NCBI GenBank assembly: GCA_964020975.1
Contig: OZ026619.1
Coordinates: forward strand, 85,880,206-85,944,205
Reading direction: 5' to 3'
From: Hermodice carunculata
Lineage: Eukaryota; Annelida; Polychaeta; Eunicida; Amphinomidae
DNA: 64,000 nucleotides
Under the pieces are notes generated by a model. The model worked only from the letters and a program-made list of their open reading frames with translations, ran no database searches and was not told where the DNA came from. The position numbers and the translations under genes were made by a program. Below are positions 43,369 to 55,608 of this stretch, piece after piece. The stretch's first letter is position 1; each line of letters opens with the position of its first letter.

Positions 43369-45051
43369 CAGTAAAACCTCCATAAAGTGGGCACCATTGG
43401 AACCAATGCCCACTTTAGGGAGGTGCCCACTTTACAGAGGGGCGGCCATTTTGGGTTGTGTAGATGGGCAACAAAGATAAGGGAGAGGCTATACATATGC
43501 ATGTATACACATCTACATGTATACATGTACATGTGTATTTATATGTACATGTATCTTAATCCCATATGAAATAAATGAGAAAAGCATTTTTTTCAACATT
43601 TTGCTTTTATTTCTTGAAAAAAAAAATCAATTAAATATCAAGTATGTGTACTATGTAGATAAATTAAGTCCAGAACAGGTCAATGATTACCAGCAGGCAC
43701 ATCCAAGTATCAAACTGCAAGGTTAAACAAATTACTGAGCTGACACTCATCCACACACCAACTTGCTTTCCAGTAGAGTCAATTGTTCTCTCCACTTTGA
43801 TACCTTAATCTGCTATAATAATAATAATACTTTATTAGCCTCCATAAGGAGAAATAATACAGACAAAATCATACAGAACCAAGGATGACAAAATCATACA
43901 TAATGAGACTATACAGCATGAAATTATAGGCAATGCATGAAAAAAAAAACAGAACTATTAATAGCACCTTGTTAATAACACACTTAAAACATGTTCATTA
44001 GACCATGGCTTTATAAAATTCTCATGAAAGGTCAGATATATCAGAGTGTCCACAACCCCATCTTCCTGGCTTGTAACTGAGGTTTTAAAGTGGCGTCCAG
44101 AAAATGCCATCTGAAGAGGGGAGAAACCTAGTTGGACCACTCTGTCGACCAGCGTACCCTTAAAAACTTGGCCATTTAAAATATAATGAGCAAGCATGAA
44201 AGAATAAAGGTTTAATAAAGGAGACTGTACTTGAAAAATCCGCTGAAAAAGAGAGAGCGTTTTGTCCTGCAAGACAGTCTGGAGCTGAGGAATATGTAAG
44301 GATTTTAAAAGTGAAGAGTGAGGTGAGCGCTTCCCTATCCCAAGATACCGTTTCACTGGAGTGCCTTGTGTGGACTCGAGCTTTGATAAACAGGATTTAG
44401 AAACACTTAGTGTATTGAGACCATATAGGTGAGGATAGGTGAACATATTGCTTTCTATAGATGTGTCTTAACAGCTGTATTCAACCCGGGGTAAGACAGT
44501 CCAACATTAGCGAGGCCAAAGTAGTTTTGCCTGTACATTTTTATTCTGTTATTAACATATAAGGAAGCAGAATTATCAGTAGAAAATTGTACACCCAAAA
44601 TACCCACATTATCAACCATTTCAGGTTTGACCATGGTTATCCACAAAGCTGTCAAAAGTCAATGTGGACTAAAGCAACTGTTATGCTTTGATGCTTTGTT
44701 GATGCTGGCCTATACATGTACTGTACTCTGTTATGATGGGGATATTACATTTGGTGGTGAGCACTGATAGAAAAGTGACACTTAGAGAATTAAAAGTTAA
44801 TGGTGGCAAGTCCTGATGCAAAAAATAACACTTTTACAAAATAAGATAACACTTTTACAAAGTAAAATATTCATTGAACAAAATAATAGTGCCCACTTTA
44901 ACAGATTTTGGTACATGTTTAGGGTGCCCAATGCCCAGATTAGGGAGGTGCCCACTTTAGAGAGGTGGCTTTATAGGCAATAGGAAAAATGAAACGGGAC
45001 CGAAGAAAAGTGCCCACTTTGGAGAGGTGCCCACATACGAAGGTTTTACTG
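43369..45051. mobile_element. pogo/Tc1-mariner-like non-autonomous DNA transposon, TA-flanked
   Basis: CAGTAAAACCT starts at 43369 and its reverse complement ends at 45051, with TA on both sides (43367-43368, 45052-45053). CAGTAAAACC-type ends and a TA duplication are typical of pogo/Tigger-like elements. Subterminal sequence consists of repeated GTGCCCACTTTA / AGGGAGGTGCCCAC motifs at both ends (43388-43440, 44890-45035). I see no transposase. A truncated LINE sits inside. Without the LINE it would be about 0.8 kb. Confidence 0.85.
43814..44690 (-). mobile_element. 5'-truncated LINE inside the pogo-like element
   Basis: The minus frames at 44455-44655 and 43958-44446 give the C-terminal part of an ORF2: GILGVQFSTDNSASLYVNNR, FGLANVGLSYPGLNTAVKTH, YGLNTLSVSKSCLSKLESTQ and RYLGIGKRSPHSSLLKSLHI, typical of a LINE group common in marine invertebrates. 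The 3' end is a TTATTATTA tail at 43814-43830 preceded by AATAAAG. Reverse transcriptase and endonuclease are missing. It must be younger than the DNA element it interrupts. Confidence 0.82.
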
Positions 45052-45059
45052 TAATGTCT

Positions 45060-45880
45060 GAAAGAACTTATCACTCTGTGCAACTTTAACTTCAAACATA
45101 ATCTGAATTAAATTAAAACACAATCCAATATAAACTCTTAAACAATCCAATGTTAAGTTCTTACATGATACAACTTAAACTTGGCATTCCATGCTTTAAG
45201 CTGCCGTGTGAAATTTTTATGGAATGGAGCTCTCTCCAGTGACTTTTTCTTCCTTGTCACATAAATATGAGAGCATGGGCTGCAAGTTAACATAGTTACT
45301 TGATTTAAAACTTATTACCCTGAGCAATGGCATTTCAAGGCCTACAAACTATTCAGATTCTGATCAATGCATGATGGCAAGTTTTGAATATGAATTAAGG
45401 ATACGCCATGGGAAAGTTCACGACAGTTACTGTGTTGAATGTCCATGAGGCACAGATAAAAGCAACACACTGTATGCTAGCCAGACCCAAAAGACAGATT
45501 GGGGTAGGGTCAAGATCATTGAGACTAATCTTAACTGTCCATGTTGTGGGCAAAAGATCAACAGGAAGTGTCAACACAGTCAGGCTATTACATGTAGCCT
45601 GAAACCAATGGCAGCTGCAAGATCGAGTAAAAAGGAGATCTGACTGCAAATTCAGGCCACTTAATTATAAGTATGAAAACTCAACAAGAGCAGTGATGGA
45701 AAACACCCTGTTTGTGCTCCAAACTCATCAGGGGATAACAGAAAATGATGTAGTTTTGCTTTATAAGCAAGCGGTAACATCACTACAGGTCTGTTGACCA
45801 TGTCACGTCAAGATACGCCAAGGCGTCAAGAAGATCCACTGGTCCCTGAGCTTGCATGTTAGTATGATGTGCAGAACATT
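45060..45880. other. Intergenic, no gene assigned
   Basis: Frames on both strands at 45395-45649 are open but match nothing known to me. Confidence 0.4.
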
Positions 45881-45888
45881 CTGTCACA

Positions 45889-45937
45889 TCACTCTAGATC
45901 TCGGGAACCCTGAATGGGTTCCCGAGATCTAGAGTGA
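45889..45937. repeat. Perfect hairpin, 22-bp arms, 5-base loop
   Basis: TCACTCTAGATCTCGGGAAC plus CC at 45889-45910 is exactly complementary to 45916-45937 around the loop TGAAT. No mismatch. No transposon end was recognised at either side. Confidence 0.95.
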
Positions 45938-46307
45938 CAATGCTGTGTCAACCCAGAAATGGTCAATGTCTGAAGCTTAAGCTGTCAGATTAAAGAATGG
46001 TTATCCATAATCATTATTTCCCTGTGGTATATTGTACAATTAAAAAAAAACCCACTTAATTATAAGAGTAGGAACAAGTTTGTGATTAAAATTTTAGAAC
46101 ATTTTGTAAGCAGTTACAAACAGTGGCATTAACATGCAGTGTAATATCTTTAGTGAAAACAAAAAACAAAAACAACCCTAACATTTAGTGCAAGCAGCAG
46201 TCTACATGATAGGATTTACAGCATGTGTGAATTGGAGTTGCAATAGTTTTGTGAAGGCTGCTGCCAGCATGATATGGTGTGCAGTGCTTGCAAATTGTTT
46301 TATATTA

Positions 46308-46464
46308 CAATGGTACCTGTCTTGAAAGACCCCTCCAATGAGAGACTGCATCTTTTTAAGACTGCTCTCTCAGAACACTATGCTATCTTTTCCATGTTAT
46401 TATACTTCTAATGAGAGACCACCTATTTTGAGAGACCACATTTTGACCTGGACAGGGACCACTG
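46308..46464. mobile_element. Tc1/mariner-like MITE (decayed)
   Basis: CAATGGTACCTGTC at the left matches the reverse complement of GACAGGGACCACTG at the right with few differences. TA precedes the left end, and TG (a likely mutated TA) follows the right. Internal AATGAGAGACC motifs repeat in both halves. No coding sequence. Confidence 0.65.
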
Positions 46465-46929
46465 TGCTATTTTTTAAACAGGTCTTCTGGCATTCTTACT
46501 GGTCTTGCTAAGTATTCACAGGCCCAGCAAAATTTACAATTTATATGCTATTTTTCAGGTGTATATAGTGGGAATACACGAACATATTATTCAGATGTAT
46601 TTCAGGACAGCAGCAGACTGCAAGATTGAGGACCATACATTATTTGGATTAATAAAGTTAACTTTTATGCTAGTTTGATCTACTAAAGTTAATTTACAAT
46701 GTGATTTATGAAGCATTAATGCAAGACAAAAACAAGTTTTGTGTGTGTGTGTTTTTTTTTACTTAGGTTACTGTGACAACTCAATTATAGTGACTGTTCA
46801 CACGTTTTATTGGCTTGATCATGTTAGATAGGCTGCTGTGACAACACATTTATATTGACTATTCTGACACTGACAGACAATGAAGCTATCAATCAGTGGG
46901 GGGTCAAGGTCAAGTGTTTCAACATCAGT

Positions 46930-47099
46930 TAACAAGAATCACTTGAATCGGTGGATTCAACGTCAGTCTCTTGATCTTTAAGAGAGTCAACATCTGAGCC
47001 CATAACTGGATCTGGTAAATCATCACCTTTTTCATGGTCAGATGACGCTGCAGCTACAGGTTTGTTAAGCTCTGCTGACAATATGTCACAGAGCTCATG
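46930..47099 (-). other. Short acidic open frame, possible C-terminal exon
   Basis: The minus strand reads about 55 codons to a TAA, with SDHEKGDDLPDPVMGSDVDS and a Ser/Asp-rich end. The composition resembles the acidic tail of a nuclear protein or transposase, but it has no domain and no clear acceptor. Confidence 0.25.
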
Positions 47100-47987
47100 C
47101 AATCACCCATGTGTGTCTGTCCATCAGTTTTTGCTTGTGAACAAAATACAGTCAATTTCTGAGTTTTCATGTTAGCCCGATATAACTTTCAGGATTTATC
47201 AAGTGCATGAAAGTCTAGGTCAAGAGCAATATTAGTGGTGCCACTTGTAGTATTGTACTGCAATGTTTGGGCCAAAGGAAATTTTTGATGTGCTGTTTTT
47301 TGAAAAGTTTTTCATGAATCATCTTGAAACTTGGTGTGAATATCAATCAGGCAAAAAGACGAAAATGTGCTGAAATTCGGTGGTGCCACCTATTGCACTA
47401 CAAAAGATATGGAATAAAGGATGCTGAAAACACATTAATATGAGGGATGCATGTTAATTTCCCGCCACAAAGCAAGGGGCTGATGCCCATCAATCACGGA
47501 GGACACACGGGCATATATTACTGTCACAGACAGGGCCAGATACCCCATTCTCACAAAATTAGTGTCTTTTAGAGAAATTTAAGTTTGCAAACACCAAAGT
47601 CATATTCATTTAGTGCTTCCTAAGTAGTTACAAGAATAAATTTCCATCTGCCTGTACTAAGTTTTCTTTATTTCCAAAGTGTTAGTAATATTCCGCTCCC
47701 TGGCACAGGCAGTGACCCCTCTCTCCCAAGAAACTCTATGGTTACTAAGACATTAGATAATGACCATGCAGTTGTGATGGGAAATTAATGTGCATGTCTT
47801 GTATTCATTATGTTGAGAAAGAATAAGTTTAATGATACAACATGTACAATATGGATGACTGACCTACTTTCTCAAGCTCACAGAGGAAATACGTTTCAGG
47901 AAATTATTTTTTTGTTATGGTCACAACATTTGAACTTGTGCACATGTATCAATGTACATGTACATGTACCAGTACAGAAACATTATA

Positions 47988-48169
47988 CAGTGGTACTTGC
48001 TGTATGTGGCCATCCCTTCAGCCAAGAAAAGTGGACACATACAGCAGGTGACCTGTCACTGCAGGTAAATTTACGAAGAAACTGACTCCTATGTCCAAGC
48101 GTAGTGGCCACAAAAAGCAGTGTGGCTGTTCACAGCCGTGGTTGCATGCAGTAGGTACATTTACCACTG
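47988..48169. mobile_element. Tc1/mariner-like MITE, 182 bp, TA-flanked
   Basis: CAGTGGTA starts at 47988 and TACCACTG ends at 48169, with TA on both sides. The internal ends share further similarity (TACTTGCTGTATGTGGCC against TACCTACTGCATGCAACC). No coding sequence. Confidence 0.82.
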
Positions 48170-48179
48170 TACAGACGAA

Positions 48180-51100
48180 AGTCCATATAATGTGTGGCGT
48201 CATGGTGGCACCACTGGTGGTATGAAGTGGATGTAGCCTTGCAGGTGTAAAAAGTACTTTAAATTCATTGGGTTGATTATGAATAAGCTAAATCACCATC
48301 TCAGCTGAGCATGCTCTAATTAGGTCACAGGCCATTCAATACAAACTTCACCCACTTAACATAGACATGTACAGAGGTAAAACAGAAAGCGTTGAAAATG
48401 AATTGTTACAAATGACAGCTTGATTTATTAAGAAGTTCGCTAGTGTTTGTCAGCATCTATAGACTATACAGTTTTTATATATCCATGAAACTAGTTGAAA
48501 AAATTGATAAATATGAAAGTTACCATGGTAACTTAGCAAATTGAATTGGGAAAGGACATTTCCTGTGTTGAATAACCTATATATTGTTCAAGGTCACTAA
48601 GGATGTAGCAAGCGCTAGGGCACTAAATTTGACATGAAATAAGAAGGCCGGCTAACAATACCAAATGTATCACAAATGTGTATCATATATAGAAGTTTGA
48701 TATTGCATTGTATGGGGGACCTTGAATTACTTTCTGAAGGTCACAGAGGGAATGCAGGGCTCTGCAATTTTGCTTTTCAGTAGCGGTCCTTAGGGCTAGT
48801 AAGTCTGGCATTTAACTACATGTAGCCTGCTGTTCCAGAAGGCTTGCTTGGCTACCCATGAAAATATCATTTAGAAAAACTAAAATCTGTGGCTGCCCCT
48901 AGGGCTAGTGTTGTGCAATTCTAAATTGCCCTGATTGGAATTTGACAAAATAAAGATGTATTCAGTGTGTTCAGTGAAAAACCGTCCACTAGTGAAATCA
49001 CTGAAATATTTCAAGATTATGGTAAAATCAGGACGACTGAAGCAGACTTGAAATGTGGGAAGCCACCTAACAAGTCCTAGGTTAATATCAGTTAGTTTGA
49101 AAACAAACTATAAATGTACAGTAGTATTTGCATTAAAGTTTATCATCAAAGCACTGTACGTAGCTCTAAACAAAAGTACTAGTGTTTTTAGAGTGCAGAA
49201 CTCTCATTGGTTGTAGTTATTATAGGCTATATACTGGTACCTTTTCCTTACTCAAAGTCGACAATTCACCTTGATTTACCCACTGAAATCAACATTTTTT
49301 AATACTCTAATATATCTCCCGACCCATCTCCTTCCTGTAAGTGTATATTAGCTTTCTTCAATGTATATAATCTGATAGCTTGCACAATTGCAAGACTATA
49401 GTTCAGTTTAGATCACAGCAGAATTATAACTTAATTGCTTAACTGCACAAAATGAAAATCTGGGTCATGCTCATGATGATGTGACATATCTGGATTTACA
49501 ATCTTGTCATGTGTTAAGTATCATGATATGATTCATTTACCCATTTTAGGGGATTGAAATGTTCACAAAGATATCAATTCATTATCAACAAATTAATTTG
49601 ACCAGTCACCATAATCATCACTCACTGTAACCCTGAGTTGATGTTTATGAAATAAAATGAAAGTGCATATTCAGAAAATTCTTAAGAGCTTCATGTTGCA
49701 AGACATCTGCTTATGCTGCATGTAAATTCATTTTTATGCTTTAAGCGTTGCCCCCTGAAACCAGTCAAAACCAGCTGGTAGCGAAGTGTTGTCTGCTTAA
49801 ATGGTTTAAATTCAAAATTAAAGAAGAACAGTGCGAGAATTGTAGACGGGATCTATCAAGATAACATGACACAGGTTAACCACTTCCTTGGCATAGGTTG
49901 CACACTTAGCGCCCCATTCACAGCAAGGAAAGTTGTCGACGCTGTCTTAGATCAAGGGGGGGGGGGGGGAAGTTAACTTATCAAACATTTTGAGCAATGG
50001 TATGTACCATGATACACCTTTCAGTACCAGTCCAGTGTATTATGAGACATCCGTATAATGAATCTGCCCTGCCCTGGTCATGTTCAAGGGTGGGCGGGGT
50101 CCTGTTATGGGCTGTGGCATAAGCATGTTGTACAACCATTAATTTCGATAGCTCAACGTGTCTGACCACTTCTATGTATTCACAGATTGCAGAAAACACA
50201 ACAACTGGCGGGTCTTATCAATCGCTCAATCATCAAATCCAGTTGTGCAAAATATATGGACTGGCCCTGAAAGTGGCAAGACCTCTCTCCTTCTCACTGT
50301 ACGCTCCTTGTTCAAGCTTATGACCAGTTTCATTAGTGTTGGCAGCCACAACCAGATGTCAGGGTTTACAAGAGATCGGAGCGCAGCTATGAGTCTGTCC
50401 CTGTGGAAATGTATTGATTAGTAAAAAGGAAATTACATCAGAAAGGTAGCACACTCGGGCGTGGCAGGCCTTGCAGATAAAGCCGTGGCACTTGTAGCTC
50501 ATTGCACTGTGATACACATACTTTGAATGACACAAATTTAAGGCATTGGAGCGTAGTAAAAATTGGTCCAATTGCTCGGCTGTACCCGCCACAAGAACTG
50601 TATCGTAGACTGGTGATTAGAAACATTGCTCCATGACAGCCATATTTGCTGGTACATTGTGACACTCCCTGGGGTGGGCACTGTCACAAGGGTGTTGGTG
50701 GTAAAAAAAAATGCAACAGTCACTTGTGGCCTGTGTGTATTAGCCATCTAAGTGTGCAGGTCTGTTTGCACACCCAAGTTCTCAAAAACACACCCTAATT
50801 TTAGAAAATGTGTAATGGAGTAGATAGAAGAAGCACACCCAGTTTTATATAAAAGTGTAGTTTACACACCTCAACTCTCAAATCCTTCCTTATACTATGC
50901 TTGTGGCACATGAAGCATGATAAAGGAGTTGTGCAAACATGTATGTATGGGATGTCATGGAGACCGCTGGACGAAATGACGGAATAACAGCATGCTTCAA
51001 ACAACTTTTTCACTCATTTGTCATGTGATTTTCAGTAATTGTGTCATGTCATTGTGATTATACCTGGAGCCGTGTCTTTTTTCTGTCAGTGCAAGGCTGT

Positions 51101-51220
51101 ACTTCGTTTGCATGACTCAAGCACAATCAAAGTTTGCATTGAGTATGCACATAATTCTGTGTGCCACGCAATATCAGTCTTAAATAACAGTTGGTCTCTC
51201 ATGGTAGATCTAATTACATA
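48180..51220. other. Intergenic, no gene recognised
   Basis: AT-rich sequence with a poly-G run at 49958-49968. Frames near 50.0-50.7 kb are short, Cys/His-containing by chance, and overlap on both strands. No transposon ends were identified. Confidence 0.45.
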
Positions 51221-51224
51221 AATA

Positions 51225-51845
51225 TAAAAGTCAACTCAGGACCACTAGTAAGTGATCTCAGATAACAGATGATCATGTGATGGTGATCTCAGTAGATGAT
51301 CACATGAGGCAATATCAGCATTCATGACATAGGTCACAGTTAAGTGGTCACTTTTAATAGTGATCTTACTATAAATTGCTTTCTCAGACCACCAGTAGGT
51401 GGCATTGGGATGCCAGATGACAGGCCGCAATTTTAGATAGCTGATCACTCATGACTGTGATCTTAAATAACAGGTAGTCAGTGTGACTGATTGTTAGTCC
51501 AGGAAGACTACAGACAATCATATAGATATAACTTGAGGTACAGTAAATGGTTTTGTATGGCAGATATTCACATTACATCATGATCTCAGACAGCAAATGA
51601 CATATGACCATGATCTTAGATAGCAGTTAGGCGGTTATACTTTTATATATAGCAGATAGTCACTCACCTCGGACAGTTATCTTGGCAAGTATAAACTGAA
51701 TGACCATGAACTTAGTTATCTGCTTGGTGGTCATTTATAATTTTAAATAGGAGATGGTCACGTACATCAAATAGTGATCTTAGATAGCAAGTGTAACTTG
51801 TGACCGTGATCTTCGATGGTAGGTGTTCAGTAAACGAGTTAAAAT
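51225..51845. repeat. Degenerate repeat of about 50-60 bp rich in GATC
   Basis: Variants of GTGATCTTAGATAGCAGATGGTCA recur across the interval, for example near 51250, 51285, 51350, 51450, 51590, 51612, 51775 and 51808, with alternate TGACCATGA spacers. Units are diverged and irregular. Confidence 0.7.
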
Positions 51846-51849
51846 CTCA

Positions 51850-52720
51850 TGTAAGAACACGTATCCCAGATAGGCACCACTGTATTTGTAAAAGATTTTG
51901 ATTTGCCTTTATTGACCCTTTCACTTTGAATTAAGACCAAGTCAGCAGCTTTCTTTGGCATGGTTCGGGTATTAAGCTGTTGATGTGGGTCATGTTATCT
52001 TGAAGGGTCTCCTCTTTAATTCTCAAACTCACTCAGTGCTTCATTGCTGTTGAAATAAGTTGAAAACACTCAAGCAGATGACATTTGACCTCCAGTCGGT
52101 TGTGGCTGTTTCAGGGGGAAAAGGTCAATAGCATGTGTGATGCATTAACATTTGTTGCTGGGTATATATTTCCAGCATAAATGCATTGTCATCATTAGTA
52201 AAATGTCCCAGCACTCAAATGGCAATCGTCTGTAGACTTGGAAGAGGCCTTTGACGCATATATTACCTGTCAGTGGTCCTACTGCTTGTACATTCGGTGC
52301 CTTTATTAAGTTCAGACATTGATGTTCATTTGATTGAAGCTTGCATTATTTAGACTAATGAATAATGAAATAAAAATGATCACATCTACAAAATCAGCCT
52401 AATTTTGGCTAATGGGGTTTCCATGCATCCCACTTTTTTCCTTAACAGCTTTAAAGCCTGTGAAGTAGCAATTGTGCTATTAGTCATAAATTCAAAATTC
52501 CAAGTTACAGTTCTGAATTATTTATGAGATGTGGGTTAACTAGATTCTCTCGGTTTAAACATATTTTTGTTAAGCAAATACATATTAATCATGAAACAAT
52601 AATCTTGGTAACAGCTGGGGGGAAAGGGCTGTTTAACTCATTCCTTACCAGTCCCTGATTTTTCCGTATATCTGCCTAGATTTAAGACGACAATTGCATA
52701 TTTAAATTCTTCATAGAGAG
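51850..52720. other. Intergenic, no gene recognised
   Basis: Contains near 51940-51970 a decayed relative of the hairpin at 36896. Otherwise nothing was identified. Confidence 0.45.
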
Positions 52721-52729
52721 CGCTTTTGT

Positions 52730-52921
52730 CAGGGATGAGCCTCTTCAGGGAATTCCAGGATTTCAGGGAATTTTGTGTTGTAGACATACAGAAATTCCTG
52801 GATTTCTGGTTGAATTTCTAAAGAAAGTTACATTTTTCCCCCACTCAAATGTTGTTATTCACTGAGGATGAGTACTTTATATACTTTCAGGGAATTTTTT
52901 CCTTGGTCAGGCTCATGTCTG
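52730..52921. mobile_element. MITE copy B, 192 bp, TTTTGT duplication
   Basis: Nearly identical to 34956-35149 end to end (CAGGGATGAGCC ... GGCTCATGTCTG). TTTTGT flanks both sides (52724-52729 and 52922-52927), in non-repetitive sequence, supporting a 6-bp target-site duplication. Confidence 0.9.
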
Positions 52922-53139
52922 TTTTGTTCAAGTACCAAGATGCCTATACTCGTAAGTCAGTGGTTCTGGCACTGCCTGAACCACTGACTTAAGAATCATT
53001 CAAGTCATGCTGCAGCTGCCACATGCAGGGGTCTTACGGCGCTCAAGTCTGTGGACTGATGTATGGCTCTTGCCAAGAAGCTAGTCTGTAAAGTGTGACA
53101 TTGTGTCTAAAATTTCAAACAGGTTATATCTCATGAAGA

Positions 53140-54290
53140 ACACATGTTTATCATGATAGTAAAATTCATCCTGATTAAATGTAACTAGGCAATCTTTAGC
53201 CCATTGTTTGATTGCAGAGAGACCAGAATTGATAATTTCAGCAGCAGTTAAAGGATTTTTGACAGTAAGGGAAAGAGTAGGGTTGTCGGCAAACGTTTTG
53301 ATGTCAGATCCAACTTATAATATCCACTATATCATTAGTATAAATTAAAAAGAGTATTGGTCTGAGGATGGAACTTTGTGGCACACCAGCTTTGCAAGGA
53401 CCCCGGTGAAGATTAGCCACTTATAAACTTCCCATTGAGAGTGCCTTAGCAGATAGTGTGAAAACCAATGAAGAAGATTACTGGTAATACCAGCATTGCT
53501 TAACTTTGACAGTAGTCAAGACAGGATGCCATACTTTATCAAATTAAGGCCTTAGGTTTATCAAATAAAATGACTCGGACTTCCTTTGATTTGTCAGGAG
53601 CAAGACAGAGTTGGTGACAGAGGGATAGTAGCTGATTTACTGGGCTGTCACTGGGTGTTAATCCCAACTGATGGGAGCAAATGACTAAGTTGTTACAGAA
53701 AAAGTAGAATACATGCTTAAATACAATATTTTTAAACACTTTACCAATACGGGCTTAAATATACTCTTTTCAAACACATTATCAATACAACTAAGCAGAG
53801 ATAGGGTCTATAGTTGTTACATAAGCTATTGGCAACTTTTTTACAAAGTAGGGTGCTGTACGCTTTTTTCCCAAGATGAATGAAAATGGTTTTTGGCAAG
53901 AGAGAGATTACAGAGTTTATTAAGTGAAGAAGAGATATCCAGAGCAGCTTCTCTCAACAGTTTAGCACTGATTCCATCGGGACCAGATGGTTTAGTTGTG
54001 TGAAGACTTAGAAGGGTTTCAAGGACTTCAGATTCTACAATTGCTATGCAATATCTAAACATGAAATTGGTGGAGTGTGCTGGAGAAAGAACGAGTTAAA
54101 AATTTCAGCCTTGCTTGCACTATCAGAAATAATCTTCCCATCATGAATGAGGGACAGTACATCAGATGATCGATTCCGTTTAAAGAAATACAAAATAGTT
54201 CGCCACCAACATTTCTTATTGTTGGAGGAGTTGTTTAAGTCTTTACGAACTTTATCATTATATAATTCCATTCAGATAGCTTTAATTGAT
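53140..54290 (-). pseudogene. LINE reverse transcriptase region (broken)
   Basis: The best frame, 53841-54062, has LETLLSLHTTKPSGPDGISA, equal to LETLLSLDTSKASGPDGISA of the first copy. Upstream, 54044-54271 matches the linker (KCWWRT, KAEIFNSFFL). The palm region can be followed to about 53146 by nucleotide similarity but not as an open frame, and the catalytic Asp pair is not in any open reading frame. Confidence 0.75.
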
Positions 54291-54519
54291 CTTGATAATT
54301 ATTTCAGAGTTGACAAGAGGAGGCCTACAAGCTGGGTTCAAAGTTTGAGTCTTAGGCTTGATTATATTTCTTGGAACTGGTCTTTTACATAGTTTGGTGT
54401 AATCCGAAGTTAAATCCCAAGGTCTAACCTCCATGGTTTTATTTGGAATAGAATTGAAAGCAGTTATAAAAAAATTTTAAAAATGACCAAGAATTGCAAC
54501 ATGAATCGGCATCATCAGC

Positions 54520-55300
54520 AGTAAAACATTAATTCTAATATCATTGGCTCTGAGATGCGTTCTGAAATTATCAAGTCTGCTTTGTTATAGTCCCATATAT
54601 GACATTTGTATGCTGTCTGCATTGGCTGATGAAAAATGAACTTAGCCCCAGCAACACAATGATCACAATTAGGCAACAGAGGAAGCACACAAACACCATG
54701 AATACATTTAGGTACATTAGATATTTTTGGACACAAACAAGAGGTGGAGTGGGAGGTATACGGGTAGGTTCATTCAGATGAATAGCTAGAAGATCCATTT
54801 GAGCAAAATTGCTTAAGTTAAGACCTGATGGAGTGTTCAAATCAGATTGGAGATCTCCAGATAAAATTATATTACATGCAGGTACACCCAAATTACTAGC
54901 AAGGTGTAGACTATCTTGAATTTTTTTCCCAAAATGAGACTGGAACACTTGGTGGATGACAGATAATGCCAAAGAGAATTCTGTTGTTGTGTAGACTGAT
55001 GTCACACCAAAGAATTTCTAAGTCAGTTACTTCTAAATGAAAACGCTGAGACGCATGAATATGATTAGAAACATAGAGGTGGCACCAGCGCCGATGCCAC
55101 CAGGGCCATCACCACAAGTAATGTCGTGATAACCATGTTAGTGAAGATTAATTATCAGTGACTGAGCTTTGCATTAGAAATGTTTCCGATAGGCCAATAA
55201 TATCAAAACTGGGTACAAGGTCTGTATGAATATGCCTAAGATTTCATGAGCCAAACTCTTAACATTTGCATGACAAAATGACACATGGGGGAAGTCAGTA
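54520..55300 (-). pseudogene. LINE endonuclease region (broken)
   Basis: The frame at 54571-55005 contains FGKKIQDSLHLASNLGVPAC, NIILSGDLQSDLNTPSGLNL and HLNEPTRIPPTPP, corresponding to the GDLNAD strand and the PTRITE motif of the first copy. Asp of GDL is kept. Other endonuclease strands lie in other frames. Confidence 0.75.
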
Positions 55301-55302
55301 TC

Positions 55303-55608
55303 CGGGCCAGGATTGACATGGATGTCCCCTGCTAATATTAACATAATCAAGATGAGGATAATAATAAATTCACCACTGATTGTCTCCCTGCTCAATATTG
55401 TTTGACAAACATAAATGATTAAAAGTTTTCTTTTCTCACAATTATGAATAGAATTTGTAAGGAAAATCGAAAAGACCACATACCCGGTAGGTAATAATAT
55501 CACGAGAGTGAGACGTAAAACGAATGTATCATGTGCACTTACATGTATATCTGCCACTACTGCAAGGACCCAATGCGATTGAGGTACCAAGAAGTTCTGA
55601 ACATACAA
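55303..55608 (-). pseudogene. Hydrophobic leader plus 2A-like motif, second copy
   Basis: An open frame from Met at 55608 gives a leader of about 101 residues, rich in Leu, Ile and Val, with a charged patch (NCEKRK). It ends LIMLILAGDIHVNPGP at 55303-55350. It aligns with the first copy over VFSxxF, basic-K-LL and the final stretch. Conservation of leader length, hydrophobicity and motif between two diverged copies argues that it is a genuine part of ORF2. The frame continues to 55174 before breaking. Confidence 0.72.

Noticed and set aside
50000-50750. Group of short Cys-containing frames
   Set aside because: They overlap on both strands and have no regular Cys/His spacing or neighbours that would support a gene.
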